Under the pieces are notes generated by a model. It was not told where the DNA came from, searched no databases, and was given only the letters and a program-made list of their open reading frames with translations. Below, one piece after another: positions 34,268 to 46,180 of a stretch of DNA of 64,000 bases. The first letter of the stretch is position 1; every line of letters begins with the position of its first letter. A program made the translations under genes and the position numbers. The DNA is from Polyporus tsugae (lineage: Eukaryota > Basidiomycota > Agaricomycetes > Polyporales > Polyporaceae): assembly GCA_024305745.1 (NCBI GenBank), contig JAHRBS010000004.1, positions 2,170,001 through 2,234,000 of the forward strand. The letters run 5' to 3'.

Positions 34268-34943
34268 GCCCAGGCTCGTGGATCTGGGGGAGACGAGTAG
34301 CAGCGGAATGTAATATGAATCCTTCAGGGTACGGGTGCCGAGTGCTTTCTGTGAGCCGTATGACCATACGAGACATTGTCCTTCGTCGAGAAGGATGAGC
34401 AAGCTAGGCGTCCACCGACGTCGACGTCGACGGAGAGAATTCGAACAGACGACGCTGGGATCAAAGTCGGACACTGCGCTCAGGAACGGGGCGACGAGAC
34501 CAGTGCTCCGAGGGTATGTCAAGCATCCGATTTGGCATGGCCATGTTGCGGCCATGCTTCTCAGCCTTCATCGACTCTCTCATCCGTAGCTGCGGCACGG
34601 CGAGTTCCAATCAATAGGCGTGAACGTGTCTGCCTCATGTGCTGTAAAATTTCCCAAGCTGGCGCGCCGTGGCCCTCTGACCTTCTGCAGCGCCACGACG
34701 GTGTGTATACTTAGATCGAAGAATCAAAGAATGACTTTCGACGCACGGCGGGGCCCACAACTGAGACACGCTACAACGACCAGTATGGCCAGATCAAGGG
34801 ATGACAGTACAGGAGGCGACGACCTCTTTTTCGCAAACTGCACGGAGGCATACATCCATAGCGGCATGAGAGGACATGAGTGCACAGTGTGAGATATAGC
34901 TGGTGGGAGACAGAGTGCATAACAAAACAAGTACAACGACAAA
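34268..34943. other. Intergenic region upstream of GH16 and downstream of RPL15
   Basis: About 680 bases. It should contain the upstream regulatory sequence of the GH16 gene and the RPL15 3' end. No gene is supported. Confidence 0.5.
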
Positions 34944-35772
34944 TTACCGGTAGCGGCGAAGACTGAGAGTGTTGTGCTTCTTCCAGGTTGACCAGCCCGG
35001 AGTGTGGTTGTAGCGGTGGCCCTTGCCGAGTCCACGGTTCTGTATGATAGAGGACGGGTCGGCAGCTGCAAGGGGTTGTAAGAAATATTGGTACGAACCT
35101 GCTTGCCCACAGAAGTGAGACCACGAGCCTCGCGGCGCTTGTGGACGGGCTTCGTGATCCAGTTGATCCTCGGGTCACGGCGGATCTGTACACAGATGAG
35201 CATATGGATATGGGTCGAGATAGAAATAGGATAGACTCACAGCCTTGTGGTTGGGATCAACGAGGATGACTTCGTAGTACTTGTAAACGCCGTCCTGGTT
35301 GATCCAGTAGGAGTTGAGGACACGGAGATTACCGCACCTCCTGCCAACACGCTCCTCCGCAACGCTCCTCAAACCGCGCTGAGGCTTGAGCTGGTTGACA
35401 CCCTGGCGGACAGGCTTGCCGTAGGTCGCACCTGCATAAAACCTCAGTGTTCCATCCAGCTCTGCGAAAATGCGACCTACGTACCCTTGGGGACGTGCTT
35501 CTTGCGGTTGCCACGACGGACACGGACGCGGTAGATAACGTAGCCCTGCTTGGCCTTGTAGCCGAGGCGGCGGGCCTTGTCGGGGCGGGAGGGGCGCGAA
35601 GCGCGGTGGATAACGTTCAGCTGGCGGTACTCCCAGCAGCTGGTATCTTGTTTGAGGATGGCCGCTAAACCGAAACAAACGCGAATGCAACACACCGGAC
35701 GCGGAGGAGGAATCGGAGGACATCCGACTGCTTCTTTTTGTACAGCTCGCCGATGTACTTGTAGGCTCCCAT
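34944..35772 (-). CDS. RPL15: 60S ribosomal protein eL15
   Basis: Predicted 201 aa from five exons: complement(join(34944..35039,35099..35185,35241..35431,35485..35639,35696..35772)). eL15 is a structural protein of the large ribosomal subunit. The sequence starts [18 protein letters not shown], then [60 protein letters not shown], and ends [12 protein letters not shown], all diagnostic. The gene is divergent from the MYND-finger gene. Confidence 0.98.
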
Positions 35773-36153
35773 CTTGCGGGCTAGGGGAGGAAGAAAGGCA
35801 AGGTCAGCGTTCTGGCTGGACAGAGCCACATCCAAAAGTCAAGTCGCCCATCCACCCTCTTCCCGCCATTCTCTCGCTTCCACCGTCCCACGGCAACACG
35901 TATGGAATCGTTTGTACAGTCTGGCATAGATTCGGTCACTCACCTCTTGGGTCTTGAGGATAGTCGGGGGGGGGTCGAGCTGTTTTGCGCGCAGCGTACT
36001 GGCAGGCGAACGCCCAATCTACGTTGGATGATCGGGAATTGCCGCGGCCCCCACGTGGAGTGAGCGCTACCACGAGAACACTTCGCGACGCGTCTCTCCC
36101 CTTCAAACCGTCGGCCCTTTACAGCTGCCCGCATCCTTGAAACACGCACGAAG
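35773..36153. promoter_or_regulatory. Divergent promoter region RPL15 / MYND gene
   Basis: About 380 bases between two divergently transcribed start codons, so both promoters must lie here. The segment contains CT-rich blocks and no other gene. Confidence 0.6.
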
Positions 36154-37241
36154 ATGGCGGGCAAGAGAGAAATCATTCGGCAACACCAGTGCGCATATTG
36201 TCGTAACATGGCTGATTATAGTGTCATCAAGATGTGCGGTGGGGTGCGTCGTCTGCTGCATTCTATCACATCCGGGCAGGCTGACTGGGACACATGTACA
36301 TCCGTTGAACAGTGCAAAGTGACGGGTTACTGTTCTAAGGAGGTCTGTTGCCCTGAAGCTCCTCCGTTAGCTTGTTAAAAAAATTCCCTTGGGTGTTCAG
36401 TGCCAGAAGGGTGACTGGTAAGGCTTACTTCCGAGTGTGAGATGCGGACTTGCACTAATCCTCGTCCTTATACGTCAGGAAAGAACACAAGCCCGTTTGC
36501 AGGCAGGCCTCGGACAAAACTTCCGCCGCGTCCCGACCCCCATCTATCAAGGTAGCCATGAAAATGCTCCAGGACGACGAGCTCATGAGCAGCGTCGACG
36601 GCATCATCATCAAGTGCCTCGACCTCCAGCATCACCCCGAGAACGCCGAGAAGTACGCCGTCGCGCTCTCCTGCCGCGTTGAGTCGACCGAAACGAGGAT
36701 GACCGTGGAGCGTATCCAGTACTACATAAATGGTCAAGAGCCCCCGCCGCTGCCCCAGAAACTCCCCAAGCTGTTCCAGATCGGCAAGGCGGCCCTGATC
36801 CCCAACGATACAGTCCCCGACGGACTCGACGAGGTTTCGGAGAGGATGCGCAACGAGTGGCAGGGACAAGGGCAACTGAAACCAGAAGGTAAGGGGATCC
36901 TCGTTCGCGCATTTTGGGTGGACGAGAAGACCGTCTCCGCGGCATGTTTTTGCCCTCGACTGGTCTCCCAGGAGATGATCGATGAGGTCGCGGGTTGGAT
37001 GAAGCCGATGGACGATGAGTCCGGACCAAGTGGCGAGCCCATGACGACGGAGGGCCTCATCAAGTGCGTTGAACAAATTTGTTTGACGGCTCGTTCTCAT
37101 CGTATGATACTTGCCAGGTTATTCGACGTTCGTGCACTTTGCGAACCAGAATACAAGAAGAAATTGACCATCGTAAGTGCTTTTGGTATCTCCCAATCTT
37201 TAGCGTGGTGACCCAGCATGTAGATGGCACCAACTGTCTAA
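36154..37241 (+). CDS. MYND zinc-finger protein
   Basis: Predicted 275 aa from six exons: join(36154..36243,36280..36342,36401..36417,36479..37063,37118..37172,37224..37241). The MYND finger is spread over the first four exons: CAYCRNMADYSVIKMC, CTSVEQCKVTGYCSKE, CQKGDW and KEHKPVC supply the Cys/His ligands. MYND fingers bind proline-rich partner proteins. The rest (about 210 aa, VAMKMLQDDELMSSVDGIII onward) is of unknown function and probably helical. Exon 3 is 17 bases. The last exon carries only five codons (MAPTV) and the stop, so the C-terminus is less certain; reading through the preceding donor would give a different short tail. Confidence 0.82.
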
Positions 37242-37458
37242 CCCGGTGACGATCTGCCCCGAACACCCGTCGCTTGCTACATATGCCCCATAACTAACCG
37301 CCTTGAACGGATGCTTTGCACAAGTATACTCCCAGATAGTGCGTACTATACTTCTTCCGTGTAGAAATGCGCGTTGTAGTACATTAGCCATCTATAAACA
37401 ATATGATACAGTTGTAACCTTCCACCAAGAAGTCCGTTAACACGAAGGGTCATGGAGG

Positions 37459-39789
37459 CTACTGCCTACCTCCTCCTCGCTCCTCCCTCGATCGTAACCG
37501 ATACCACGCCGTCCCCATGAACAGCACCCACGCACAAGCGATCAGTATCCCAGACATCATCGCGAATATCTTTCCTCTCCTGACTTCGCCCTTCGTCCGT
37601 GGAACCCGAGTCGCCGATATCGGGTGGTCGGCAGTGATCTCCGGGACAATAGATTCGATGGAGTATCGCCTGCCGCGCCGCGACGACGCATGCGAATTGC
37701 CCAGTAGAGGGATGCTTTGCTCCGGAGTCGACGATGTCGGCCGTGCTGGGCGAGAGAAGCTACTACCTCTTCTTGGATGCGTAGGGGCGCTCTCGGAAGC
37801 TTCCGGCTGCCAGTGATCCTCGCCACCTTCCCTCCCGGGCTTCACTGCGCTGTCCTCTTCTTCACTATCGTCAACGCTCTGCGGCAAGAGCCCGCTCGCT
37901 CGACGGATAGCCCTTTCCTTCTCCCTGTGGTCTAGGTGAGCTAGGCCCAGGATCGCGAGAATCTCCAGAATGTTGACCAGCACGAAGGCATTGAGCAGAT
38001 ACTGCACGTCGTCCTCATCCTGATTTATTGGCAGACTCTTCTCTGATGGTTTCTTCTTGATGTCTAGCGTCAGACCCGCAAGGGTCTGGAAAATCGTCGA
38101 CCCAGTTTGCTCGAGCTGTATCCGATGCTCAGCCCGCGAGATATCGGCAAGTGTGATTTATAACCTACCGCCTTGTGTGCGCCGAGTGTAGTTGATACGT
38201 ATTTCAGCGGGACAATGCGCGGGACCATGATCACCAGTAGTACTGTTCAGTCCGTGAATAATGTTCGACTTTCGGTCAGAAGAAAACCTGGACTCACGAG
38301 GGGAGAAGCCATTGCCAAGTGCGAACGAGACGATACCAGGAATTGGTGTCTTTGACCATGAAGGAGGTAATGCGAGCCAGATGTAGCAGCAAAAGGTCAA
38401 AAAGCCCGGGAGCAAGAAGAGCCGTATGACAAAATTCCGCTTCTTGACTCTGTCCACAACAAAGCCGGTCTACGGGTGAAAGAATGCGTAAGTAATGAAT
38501 CCATCGTCGCTATGTCGCACGCTTACGATAGGGTATAGGAAAATGCTGCCGGATAAGAGGTATGATGCTTTCGTACCAGCGTCAGCTTCAGAAAGCTCAA
38601 ACCGGCGTTGCAGGATATTACTGTTGAAGCGAGCTTGAAACATCATGTGCGACAGAGGGAGGAACGGACACTTACGCCGCAAGATGTGTAAACGGCGCCC
38701 AGATCATTCCGCATAAAACGTTCAAGCCGATGTAGCTGAAGCATATGTTAACACCATCCCCGTGAGGAACAAACCTTAAGAGGTACTTACGCCCAGAAAA
38801 CGTCACCGAGTTTAGTAATGTCCTTCGGGTTGACCATCCGCTTTTTGGCAACCTCTTTCAAAGCTTCGGCCTCGGAAGATATGCCCGAAGTAGCCGCCGC
38901 CCACGCGTCCGCCTCGGCATGAAGCTCCGACGCCTCGAGCTCCGTGCCTGACTCGTGAACGAGCCACTTGGACGCGAATACATAGACCAGATTGATGGTG
39001 AACGAGAAGGCGGTCAACGATGCAGACGCGAAGAATGGCGCGCTGGGTCCGAAGCGTTGCGAAAGCGGGTACGAAGTGAGCGCAGAGATGAAGGATGCTC
39101 CTTTCCCCGCGACGAGGCCGAGAGCGAGAGATACGCCGAGGCCATGGGACCTGAAGAAACGCACGATAATCGTCTCTTGTACGACTGCTAGCGGGCTAAC
39201 GCCTAGGCCGAAGATGAACATGCCGAGGGCCATGATGCGGACACTATTCCAGAGATGCCCGACCAGGAGGGTTGCTTGTCCTAAGGTGGTCCTCTGAGCG
39301 CGTTGCCTACATGTCTGCGTTGGAACAACGGACCTATGAAGATAATTCCAGTGGCCAGGATGCTGGTGAATGTTGTCCCTAGGCGGCTTGCGAGAAGCCC
39401 GCCTACGAGAGGAGTCCAGGTGCTGTTCAGGGAGAACGCGGAGATGAGGAGGGAGAACTCTGTATTATTCGTACCCATCTCCCGTGAAAGACGAGACTTG
39501 AGGGGGCCGAGGATATATGTTGCACTGCACACGGTAAGGCCGTGGCCTCATAGGTGCGAAAAAAATATACGCACTAATGACTCCCGACACTGAGGGAGCA
39601 TGCACATAACAATGCCAATGACCGGATGAAGTATGCCCGAGCGGGCGGGGGCTGGCGATCATGCTCGTTAAGCAAGACGACATCGCAGCCCTCGTCCACT
39701 ACGTCTTCTATGGCGTAGTCCGCTTGCCTGTCCTCGCGGTCCGTGTTGCTGTGAAGGGGTGCCCGGACGGGAAGGTCGGGAGCGGACAT
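37459..39789 (-). CDS. MFS transporter, MFSD1-like
   Basis: Predicted 650 aa from eight exons: complement(join(37459..38115,38169..38242,38298..38469,38527..38620,38676..38735,38791..39280,39334..39524,39575..39789)). After a hydrophilic N-terminus come the spans and motifs of a major facilitator: LKSRLSREMGTNNTEFSLL, then STWTPLVGGLLASRLGT (MFS loop motif), GLGVSPLAVVQETIIVRFF, GKGASFISALTSYPL, and the second half with DRVKKRNFVIRLFLLPG and EQTGSTIFQTLAGLTLD. These resemble MFSD1, a lysosomal dipeptide transporter. A long Ser/Pro/Arg-rich cytosolic loop (about residues 490-590) precedes the last span (IFAMMSGILIACAWVLFMG). A vacuolar location is inferred. Confidence 0.85.
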
Positions 39790-40393
39790 GGTGTAGTCGA
39801 CGGGTAACACTACCTCTCAACGGCGTAGTGTGAGACCGTTATAAGACTCTCTCGAGGAAGCCAGCGTACAGCAGGTCTATTAGGGTCTAGTACGGCTACG
39901 CCAGGCAGAGTTCGACAGAGGAGGACAAGTCTGGTGATGAAGGGAAAGCCGCAGCCGCAGCCGGCTGGAGGTGGTCATTTATGATCTAATCAGATACGAC
40001 GGGCGGCTCAGACTGGCACCGGGCGTCTGTTTGCTCATGCTGCGTGCGTCTCAGCTCGTTCTTCAAGTTTCCCATCGATTTTTGGTCAACGTCGCAGCAG
40101 GCCTTCCCCAGCCCTTTACAGGTTTTAGTTTCCCAGCTGTATGGCCGAAGTGAGATATGTCTATTTGTACACAGTTTCTACACGACAACAATCTCAGACA
40201 TCTCCTCAAATTGGCCTCGGTGGTTACACTGTTGTATACGTCCGCAACCGGTGGTCCGTAACTCCGAAGTTCGATTGGGATTTCGCGACTAGCCCAGCTG
40301 GTCAATTAGAAAGCAAATAGAACTAGGTACAGCCTAGAGGGGGCAATGTCCATCCACATATGTGCGTCCGCATGTCCATGCAACACCTACGCA
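39790..40393. other. Intergenic region upstream of MFSD1-like gene
   Basis: About 600 bases between the start of the MFSD1-like gene and the stop of the next minus-strand gene. No supported gene or repeat. Confidence 0.5.
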
Positions 40394-41079
40394 TCACACA
40401 AACGTTCGAGAATCCCTAATCGACTTCTTCTTGCCCAGGCCCGACCGCATCCACATCAGTGTTGCGATGAGTGTCACGCAGCACAAGCTGAACTCTGTCC
40501 AACCCAACGCCTCGACAGTAAGCGTTTGGCGGCACCTGTTCGACACCCTAAGCTCGTGTCGACGGTGGTGGAAATCGAATACATTCGGATGGCCACTTAC
40601 CGGGAAATGGGCGGATGGCCGGCGCAATTGCCACCGTTTCGAGCGTTATGCATGAAGCCAGCGCCGAGGCCCTATGGGATGATCAGCGGGTCTTCTGAAA
40701 GAAGAAGGGTAGCTGCACGTACCCATAGGATGGACGTGAGCAGGAGCCAGACCACGGAGCTTGCCACTTGCGCGAGCAAATGCACGGCACCGTCGACCAT
40801 CCAGAGGACATACGCCGTCGAGAACAACACCGTCCATGCGGACGAGAAGCAGAGGAGGATGAGACTGGAACGTAAATGGCTCTCCATCAGCCGCGGACGA
40901 CACTCGGGACGGGCAGGAACGGACAGGGCGTGGTAGCTTGGGCTTGACCAGCTTCGGGCTTCGTTTCCAGCGCTGATGAGGAACGCCGTGAGCCCGAGCT
41001 CTGCGGCAGCCGTGAGGGTCATGAGGGTGAAGAGGAATGGATGGTAGTTGGCCCGCATTGCGACTCGACGGTATCGCAT
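40394..41079 (-). CDS. Small four-span membrane protein (MARVEL-like)
   Basis: Predicted 169 aa from four exons: complement(join(40394..40535,40601..40671,40723..40864,40925..41079)). Hydrophobic segments are FLFTLMTLTAAAELGLTAFLI, LILLCFSSAWTVLFSTAYVL, LAQVASSVVWLLLTSILW and FSLCCVTLIATLMWM. The order and the CRQTLTVEALGWTEF motif before the last span are common in small basidiomycete MARVEL-type proteins. The function is unknown. The start is uncertain: MRYRRVAMRANYHPF was taken, but a shorter start at MRANYHPF or a further 5' exon is possible. Confidence 0.75.
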
Positions 41080-41739
41080 ACTCAAAGTACGAGGGGTACA
41101 AGCAAGGGGCCTACGGGAGTCAGCAATGGAGGTGTCTGGTTGGTGTGCAGGACATGCATATATGTTGTACGCAACATGGTGCGCGCAATAGGTGCGATGG
41201 GAGGCAGGCTGTTGGACACGCGGAGAACATGCGTACTGGAATGACCTAGTCTGGGGAGGATCTGGTGAACCGTATCGTGACTGACTATCGGCGTTGGCGG
41301 ATACTGGTTACAGTAGTGCTTGCACGCTGAAGAAGAAGCTTCGGACTGCGGCACGGTCAGTTCTTTGAAGGTGGCGTGAAGCTTCGATCAACAAAGGCGC
41401 CGCCTGGCTGGTGTGGAGGATCACTAGTCAAGCTGGTCGTCCAAGCCTTGGATTGGAGACAGCGCTGGGGAGATGTGGTCCTGCGAGACGGCGATTCGTA
41501 GTACTGGCAGTGGGAGGACAGAAGAAAGAGAGAGGGTCACATGATTTCCGGGTGGGCGCGGGCGATGGCCTGGCGAGGTGGTTGCAATTCCGGATCTGTT
41601 CTGGCGACGGGCGCGGTCGACTCCGATTTCTCTCCCTTGCGCTCTCTCCTCCTTTTGACGTTGCCGGCAGGGGGACTGCTGAGTATACCCACAGGTTCAC
41701 TCGAGACATTCCCATGAACGCCACCGCCCTCGCCTCATC
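41080..41739. promoter_or_regulatory. Divergent intergenic region, MARVEL-like gene / RasGEF
   Basis: About 660 bases between divergently transcribed genes. A 110-codon plus-strand open frame (41411-41743) overlaps the RasGEF start but has no recognisable product. CT-rich sequence precedes the RasGEF ATG. Confidence 0.5.
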
Positions 41740-44700
41740 ATGACTTCGTCCAAAACCCCTCCTATCGACCTGCCGAAAATTCCCTCCCTTCCTCCCCTCC
41801 AGATGCCTCACACCTCCAACCTTTTCGACCAGTCCTGTCCCCAGAGGAGGCCCGATTCTCCGTCCTCCCACCACTCTTCACCCTATGCCTCTCAGGACAC
41901 CTTCTTAACCGCTCACACGTCCCTATCCCCGGACCAACCCAGCTCATCTTCTGACAATGGTTCTCCGGTGTACTTATATTCTCCTGCGGCACCCGTCATG
42001 TCCACTCCAACCGGCCTCAGGAAGTCCATATCCGTCGATTCGTTCGTGAACACCAAACACCCCGGCATGGCTACCGCAAGAGCCAGCCCCCTTTACTCCG
42101 ATTTCCGCGCTTCCCAGGGCGATGCTGACCGTCGCCCGTCTCCGCCCTCACGCCAATCCGACGCAGCCATTTCCATTTCACGCACGACCTTGGTCGAACG
42201 CGATAGACGTGCTACTGTGACATCGCACTCTACCCCATCACGGAGCCGTGGGACCAGCACCAGTACGTCCCCGGGCGACCGCGACCCAGGGCCAGGCTCC
42301 CTAGACGAGTCGGACATGGAGCGCTCGGAAGACTTCTCAAGACGCACGCGCAAGGGCAAACAGCCCTCACGTCAGTCCGTTCGCCCTGGCGAGCTCCCCA
42401 TGCCATCGCGCCTCCAGCCAAGGGGGTCCGTCCCCTCCATGCAGACTGTTTCCGCCTCAACACCAATCTCCCCCTCTCGCGGTAGTATTTCCAGCGCCGG
42501 CAAGCACAAGAGTCTATCTCACGTGCAGACTTTCCGCTACCACGACCATGCCCAGGCAGCCGAGGTGAGCAGTCGTCCACCTTCTTTCTCTTTCTGTGGC
42601 CCTGCCTCTGATCGCCTCTATCCTAGCATTCCCCATGCGAGTTGACACTCTTGGTTGTTGGCCCTCATGGATGCGGCAAGTCTACGGTCATTCACAAGGG
42701 GTTGAAGCAATGTTATCTTGGACCTCCGGAGGAGGTGACTGTCGACATTCAGCGCGGCCAGGGAGCTTTCACTTGTGCGTCACTTCCAACCTCGTCTCTG
42801 CACACATCCATCTCACACCTATTCAGACACTACACGGCGCGGTGTAATGTCTGCAAACCTTACCGGCGAGTCGGAATGTAGTCTGCGTGTGCTTGAGGCG
42901 GACATCTCTCCTTTCAATTTGAACGATACTCGCGGGATTTGGGCGGATGCGACGGGTGTCTGGGATGGTATCGTCATTTGCTTTGATGTCACAGATGCAA
43001 ACTCGCTGGGCCATGTCGAGGACCTTCTTCGTGAGTTTTCGTACCATGGCTGACTAGAGATGGATCTCACGCTTCAAACGCAGGGACTTTCCGTCCTGCA
43101 CCTTGCATCGTGGTTGCGTGCAAATCGGAGCTAGAACATGCTGTCAACCTCGACGATGTTAATGCATTGGTCAGGCAGCATGATGCAGGTATCGTCTGCG
43201 CCACGAATGTGGATGAATCTGGCAAGGAGAGGATGCGCAACGTCTTCCGGTTCATCACTCTGTCCATCCGCCGCCGCCCAGGTGTGTGCCGTTATTGCGT
43301 TCGATCTACACGACTTTGTCATTCATGAAGCATTTCTGATAGATCATGAGGGCAACTTTCCTGTCAATCCGGCTTCTCCGACGTTGCTCTCATCTGGCTC
43401 GCCAGCGCCGTGGGAAATATCGCGCGCGTCTTCCGCTACTCCGACAGCCTCGTCTTCAAATCCTACCCAAACCCAACCGCCGCCCACCAACAACCGAATA
43501 TCGGGTCATGCATCTTCCCAGTCTACTTCGTATGCGACCCGTGCATACCACCTTCCCCCCGCCAACGCCTCGTCTGGGGTGCCACCCACCCCGGCGTCTC
43601 CAACACGTGCTCGCTCGACCAGTGATCTGCTATCAGAGCACGAGAAGTCGAAACGCGAAGAACGGGAAGGACATGCTACGGTCTACAACGCAGGTCGCAA
43701 TAGCAGCCATGCCTCGCTTCAAGCACATGCTATCACTGGTCTCTCCATGGAAGGGCCCTCAAGTACCACGGACATATCAACTTCAGATGGGGCGAGAGAG
43801 CTTTCCGTGAAGGAATCGTGAGTTTCTTGCATGATATCATCGGTGTTGTTTTGATCAAACTGTATACCGGGTACCCAGCCGTGCCCCCCCTTGGATGGGT
43901 CTGGAGGACCTGCTCAACAAGCTCTTATTCATGGCCGTTTGTGACGACGGTATGTAACCTCGTTTCTTCGGACGTAAACTTCTCGTGACACTTCTCTGTA
44001 GATCCCGTTTTTATATCCCATTTCCTCCTCACATATCGACGCTTCGCAAGCCCACGTACCATTCTGCTTGCTATGCAGAAACGCATGCGCGCGCTTGACC
44101 ACCCCACGGGCGATCCAATGTTCGCGTGTTACGCCCAGATGAGGTCTGTAGCATCTCGTCCTGCCCGCAAAACATCACTGACAGCTCCCGTAGGATCTGT
44201 CAGCTGCTTGACCTTTGGATCAGTTTATATCCCACCGACTTCGCCGTCCCTGGCGCATCCAGCGCACTAGCCGCTCTCATCAAGTCAATCCTTAACAAGA
44301 CCTATCTGCTTCACTACGGTGCAGAATTCCTTCCTTTCCTCGAAATGGTGTCCAGTCTCAAGGATAAGCATGCGTTGTGGGGTCTCAAAGTAGACGACGA
44401 GAACTCCGACACGTCCAGCGTCTCAGACGAGGAAAACTCCTTCCTCGTGGACCAACCCGTCTCACAACGATCCGTCAGCCCCTCCCCCTTGCCCACCGAT
44501 AACGTGTCCTCGAATCCTGTGGGATCTAATTCTGGCTTTGCGCGGGAACGGAAGGCCAGTTTGCCTCTAACGGCAAAGGCCCTCATTGCCCCTCCCTCTA
44601 CCTCCTCAGGAGCTGGTATCCCTCTACAAGCGTCAGTGTCATCAAAGGAGCCGGTGATTCTGTCGTACAAGGGCATCCTCCGCGCACTTCAGAGCACAAG

Positions 44701-45776
44701 CCAAACATTACATAGCTACGACCCTGCCGACATCGCGCAGGAGATGACGCGATTACAATGCCAGTTCTTCTTGCGCATTGAGGTTCGTACGTTGCACGTA
44801 TTTGATCCGTGCATTAGGACTGACAGCCTTTCTCATTAGCCACGGCATTGGCTGCAACATGTGCTGGTGCAGGGCAAGAAGGATTCAGAATCGGACCCGA
44901 TCACCGTTTACAACCTTCTTTCAAATCATTTCGGTGAATGGTGCGTTTGGTATCGGGTGGTCGTCCCAACGTGCCCCAACTAAATAGTCTTTCTAGGGTT
45001 GTGTCCCTGATCCTGTGTCACGATCGGCCCAAGAGCCGGGCTAGACAGATCGAGAAGTTCATCGACATCGCAAACCGGCTGCGGAACCTTCACAACTACT
45101 CGGGACTTCGGGCCATCATCGCGGGTATCAACAGTGCGACGTTTGAGGGAGACGAGTCGCTTGAGCTTCTCAGGACGAAGTCAAGCGAGCACTGGAAGAA
45201 CTTCCAGCAATGGGATCAGCTCTTACAATCCGTGCGCTCACATCAGAAGTATCGGATGGCACTGCGGAACACCAAGGGAGCATGTATACCCGCATTGTGA
45301 GTTCTCGTTCAAATCTTAAGGGATTCATAGACTAACATCGTCCTACAGGGAGATTCATCTTTCCGACCTCATTCGCGCGCACGAAGGAAACCCTGACTAC
45401 CACGACGACGACCCGTCCAAGATCCACTGGGCCAAGTTCAACATGATGGCCCGCTTCATCGACACCATCGTTCAGTGCCAGAAGGGTTGCCGCGAGAGCG
45501 GAGATTATGATAGGTTCGCTGAACGTCCCAGGATCCGTGACTTATTCCTCACCCACCAAGAGGATATGCTCATGGACTACGAGGTACGTCTCTCATTCTA
45601 TTGCGTACCCGCGGATATTGATCAAGGTCCGGCAGATGCAACGTTCTCGCATAGCACTGCCCGACCTCGAATACGAGGACAACTTCAGGTCTGGCGGACC
45701 CCGTGTGGTTGCTCGGGACCCGACTCACAAGGACGCTGCTATCTTCCGCAAGCTTCTCAACTTCACCTGGACGTAA
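41740..45776 (+). CDS. RasGEF protein with N-terminal GTPase-like domain
   Basis: Predicted 1137 aa from twelve exons: join(41740..42564,42642..42774,42827..43030,43084..43281,43343..43817,43879..43949,44002..44143,44194..44782,44840..44940,44997..45296,45349..45583,45636..45776). The first 275 aa are Ser/Pro-rich. Residues about 276-455 look like a small GTPase: a P-loop GPHGCGKST (282-290), a later strand IVICFDVTDANSL and a degenerate guanine-specificity site CKSE in place of NKxD; the switch-II DxxG motif is not evident. A Ser/Thr-rich linker leads to a RasGEF-N module (WMGLEDLLNKLLFMAVCDDD, FISHFLLTYRRF) and the catalytic Cdc25 domain (IAQEMTRLQCQFFLRIEPRH, LRNLHNYSGLRAIIAGINSA, KIHWAKFNMMARFIDTI). 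The protein should activate Ras-family GTPases. The C-terminal GEF identity is firm; the GTPase-like reading is weaker. Confidence 0.9.
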
Positions 45777-46180
45777 AAGTCTTATATCGTACAGCGTTGT
45801 CTCCACCCGTCGCTCTCCATATACCTCGCTTTCCTACACACGCACATATCTATTGACAGTACATTACTCGTGGATTTTTGTATTACCCTTGTTGTCGCCG
45901 TTTGCTATGCTGAATATGACAAGCTGTATGCGCGCACTCTATACGATACTCAGTCATCGTCTGCACGAACCTCCACAGCGTGTTTTGTCTTCTCAAGTAA
46001 TCAAGTTCTCCGTTCAAGTCTACGATGTTCGTCGTCTCTCGAGTCGTGGAAGGCCGATACTCAACCTGCGCTGGAAAATTGGGTGGCTCCCATTTTGATT
46101 GGCTAGGAAACCCGGACCTGAGACGGACCGCACCAGGAATGTGCGCCTAAATTATTTGACCTCTCCACACTTGCACCTCG
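45777..46180. other. Intergenic between RasGEF and DRS1
   Basis: About 400 bases: RasGEF 3' end and DRS1 promoter. No other gene is seen. Confidence 0.5.

Noticed and set aside
37173..37211. Read-through end of the MYND gene (VSAFGISQSLAW)
   Set aside because: It begins with a good GTAAGT donor, and an acceptor at 37221-37223 gives a short alternative end. The spliced form was preferred, though this remains uncertain.
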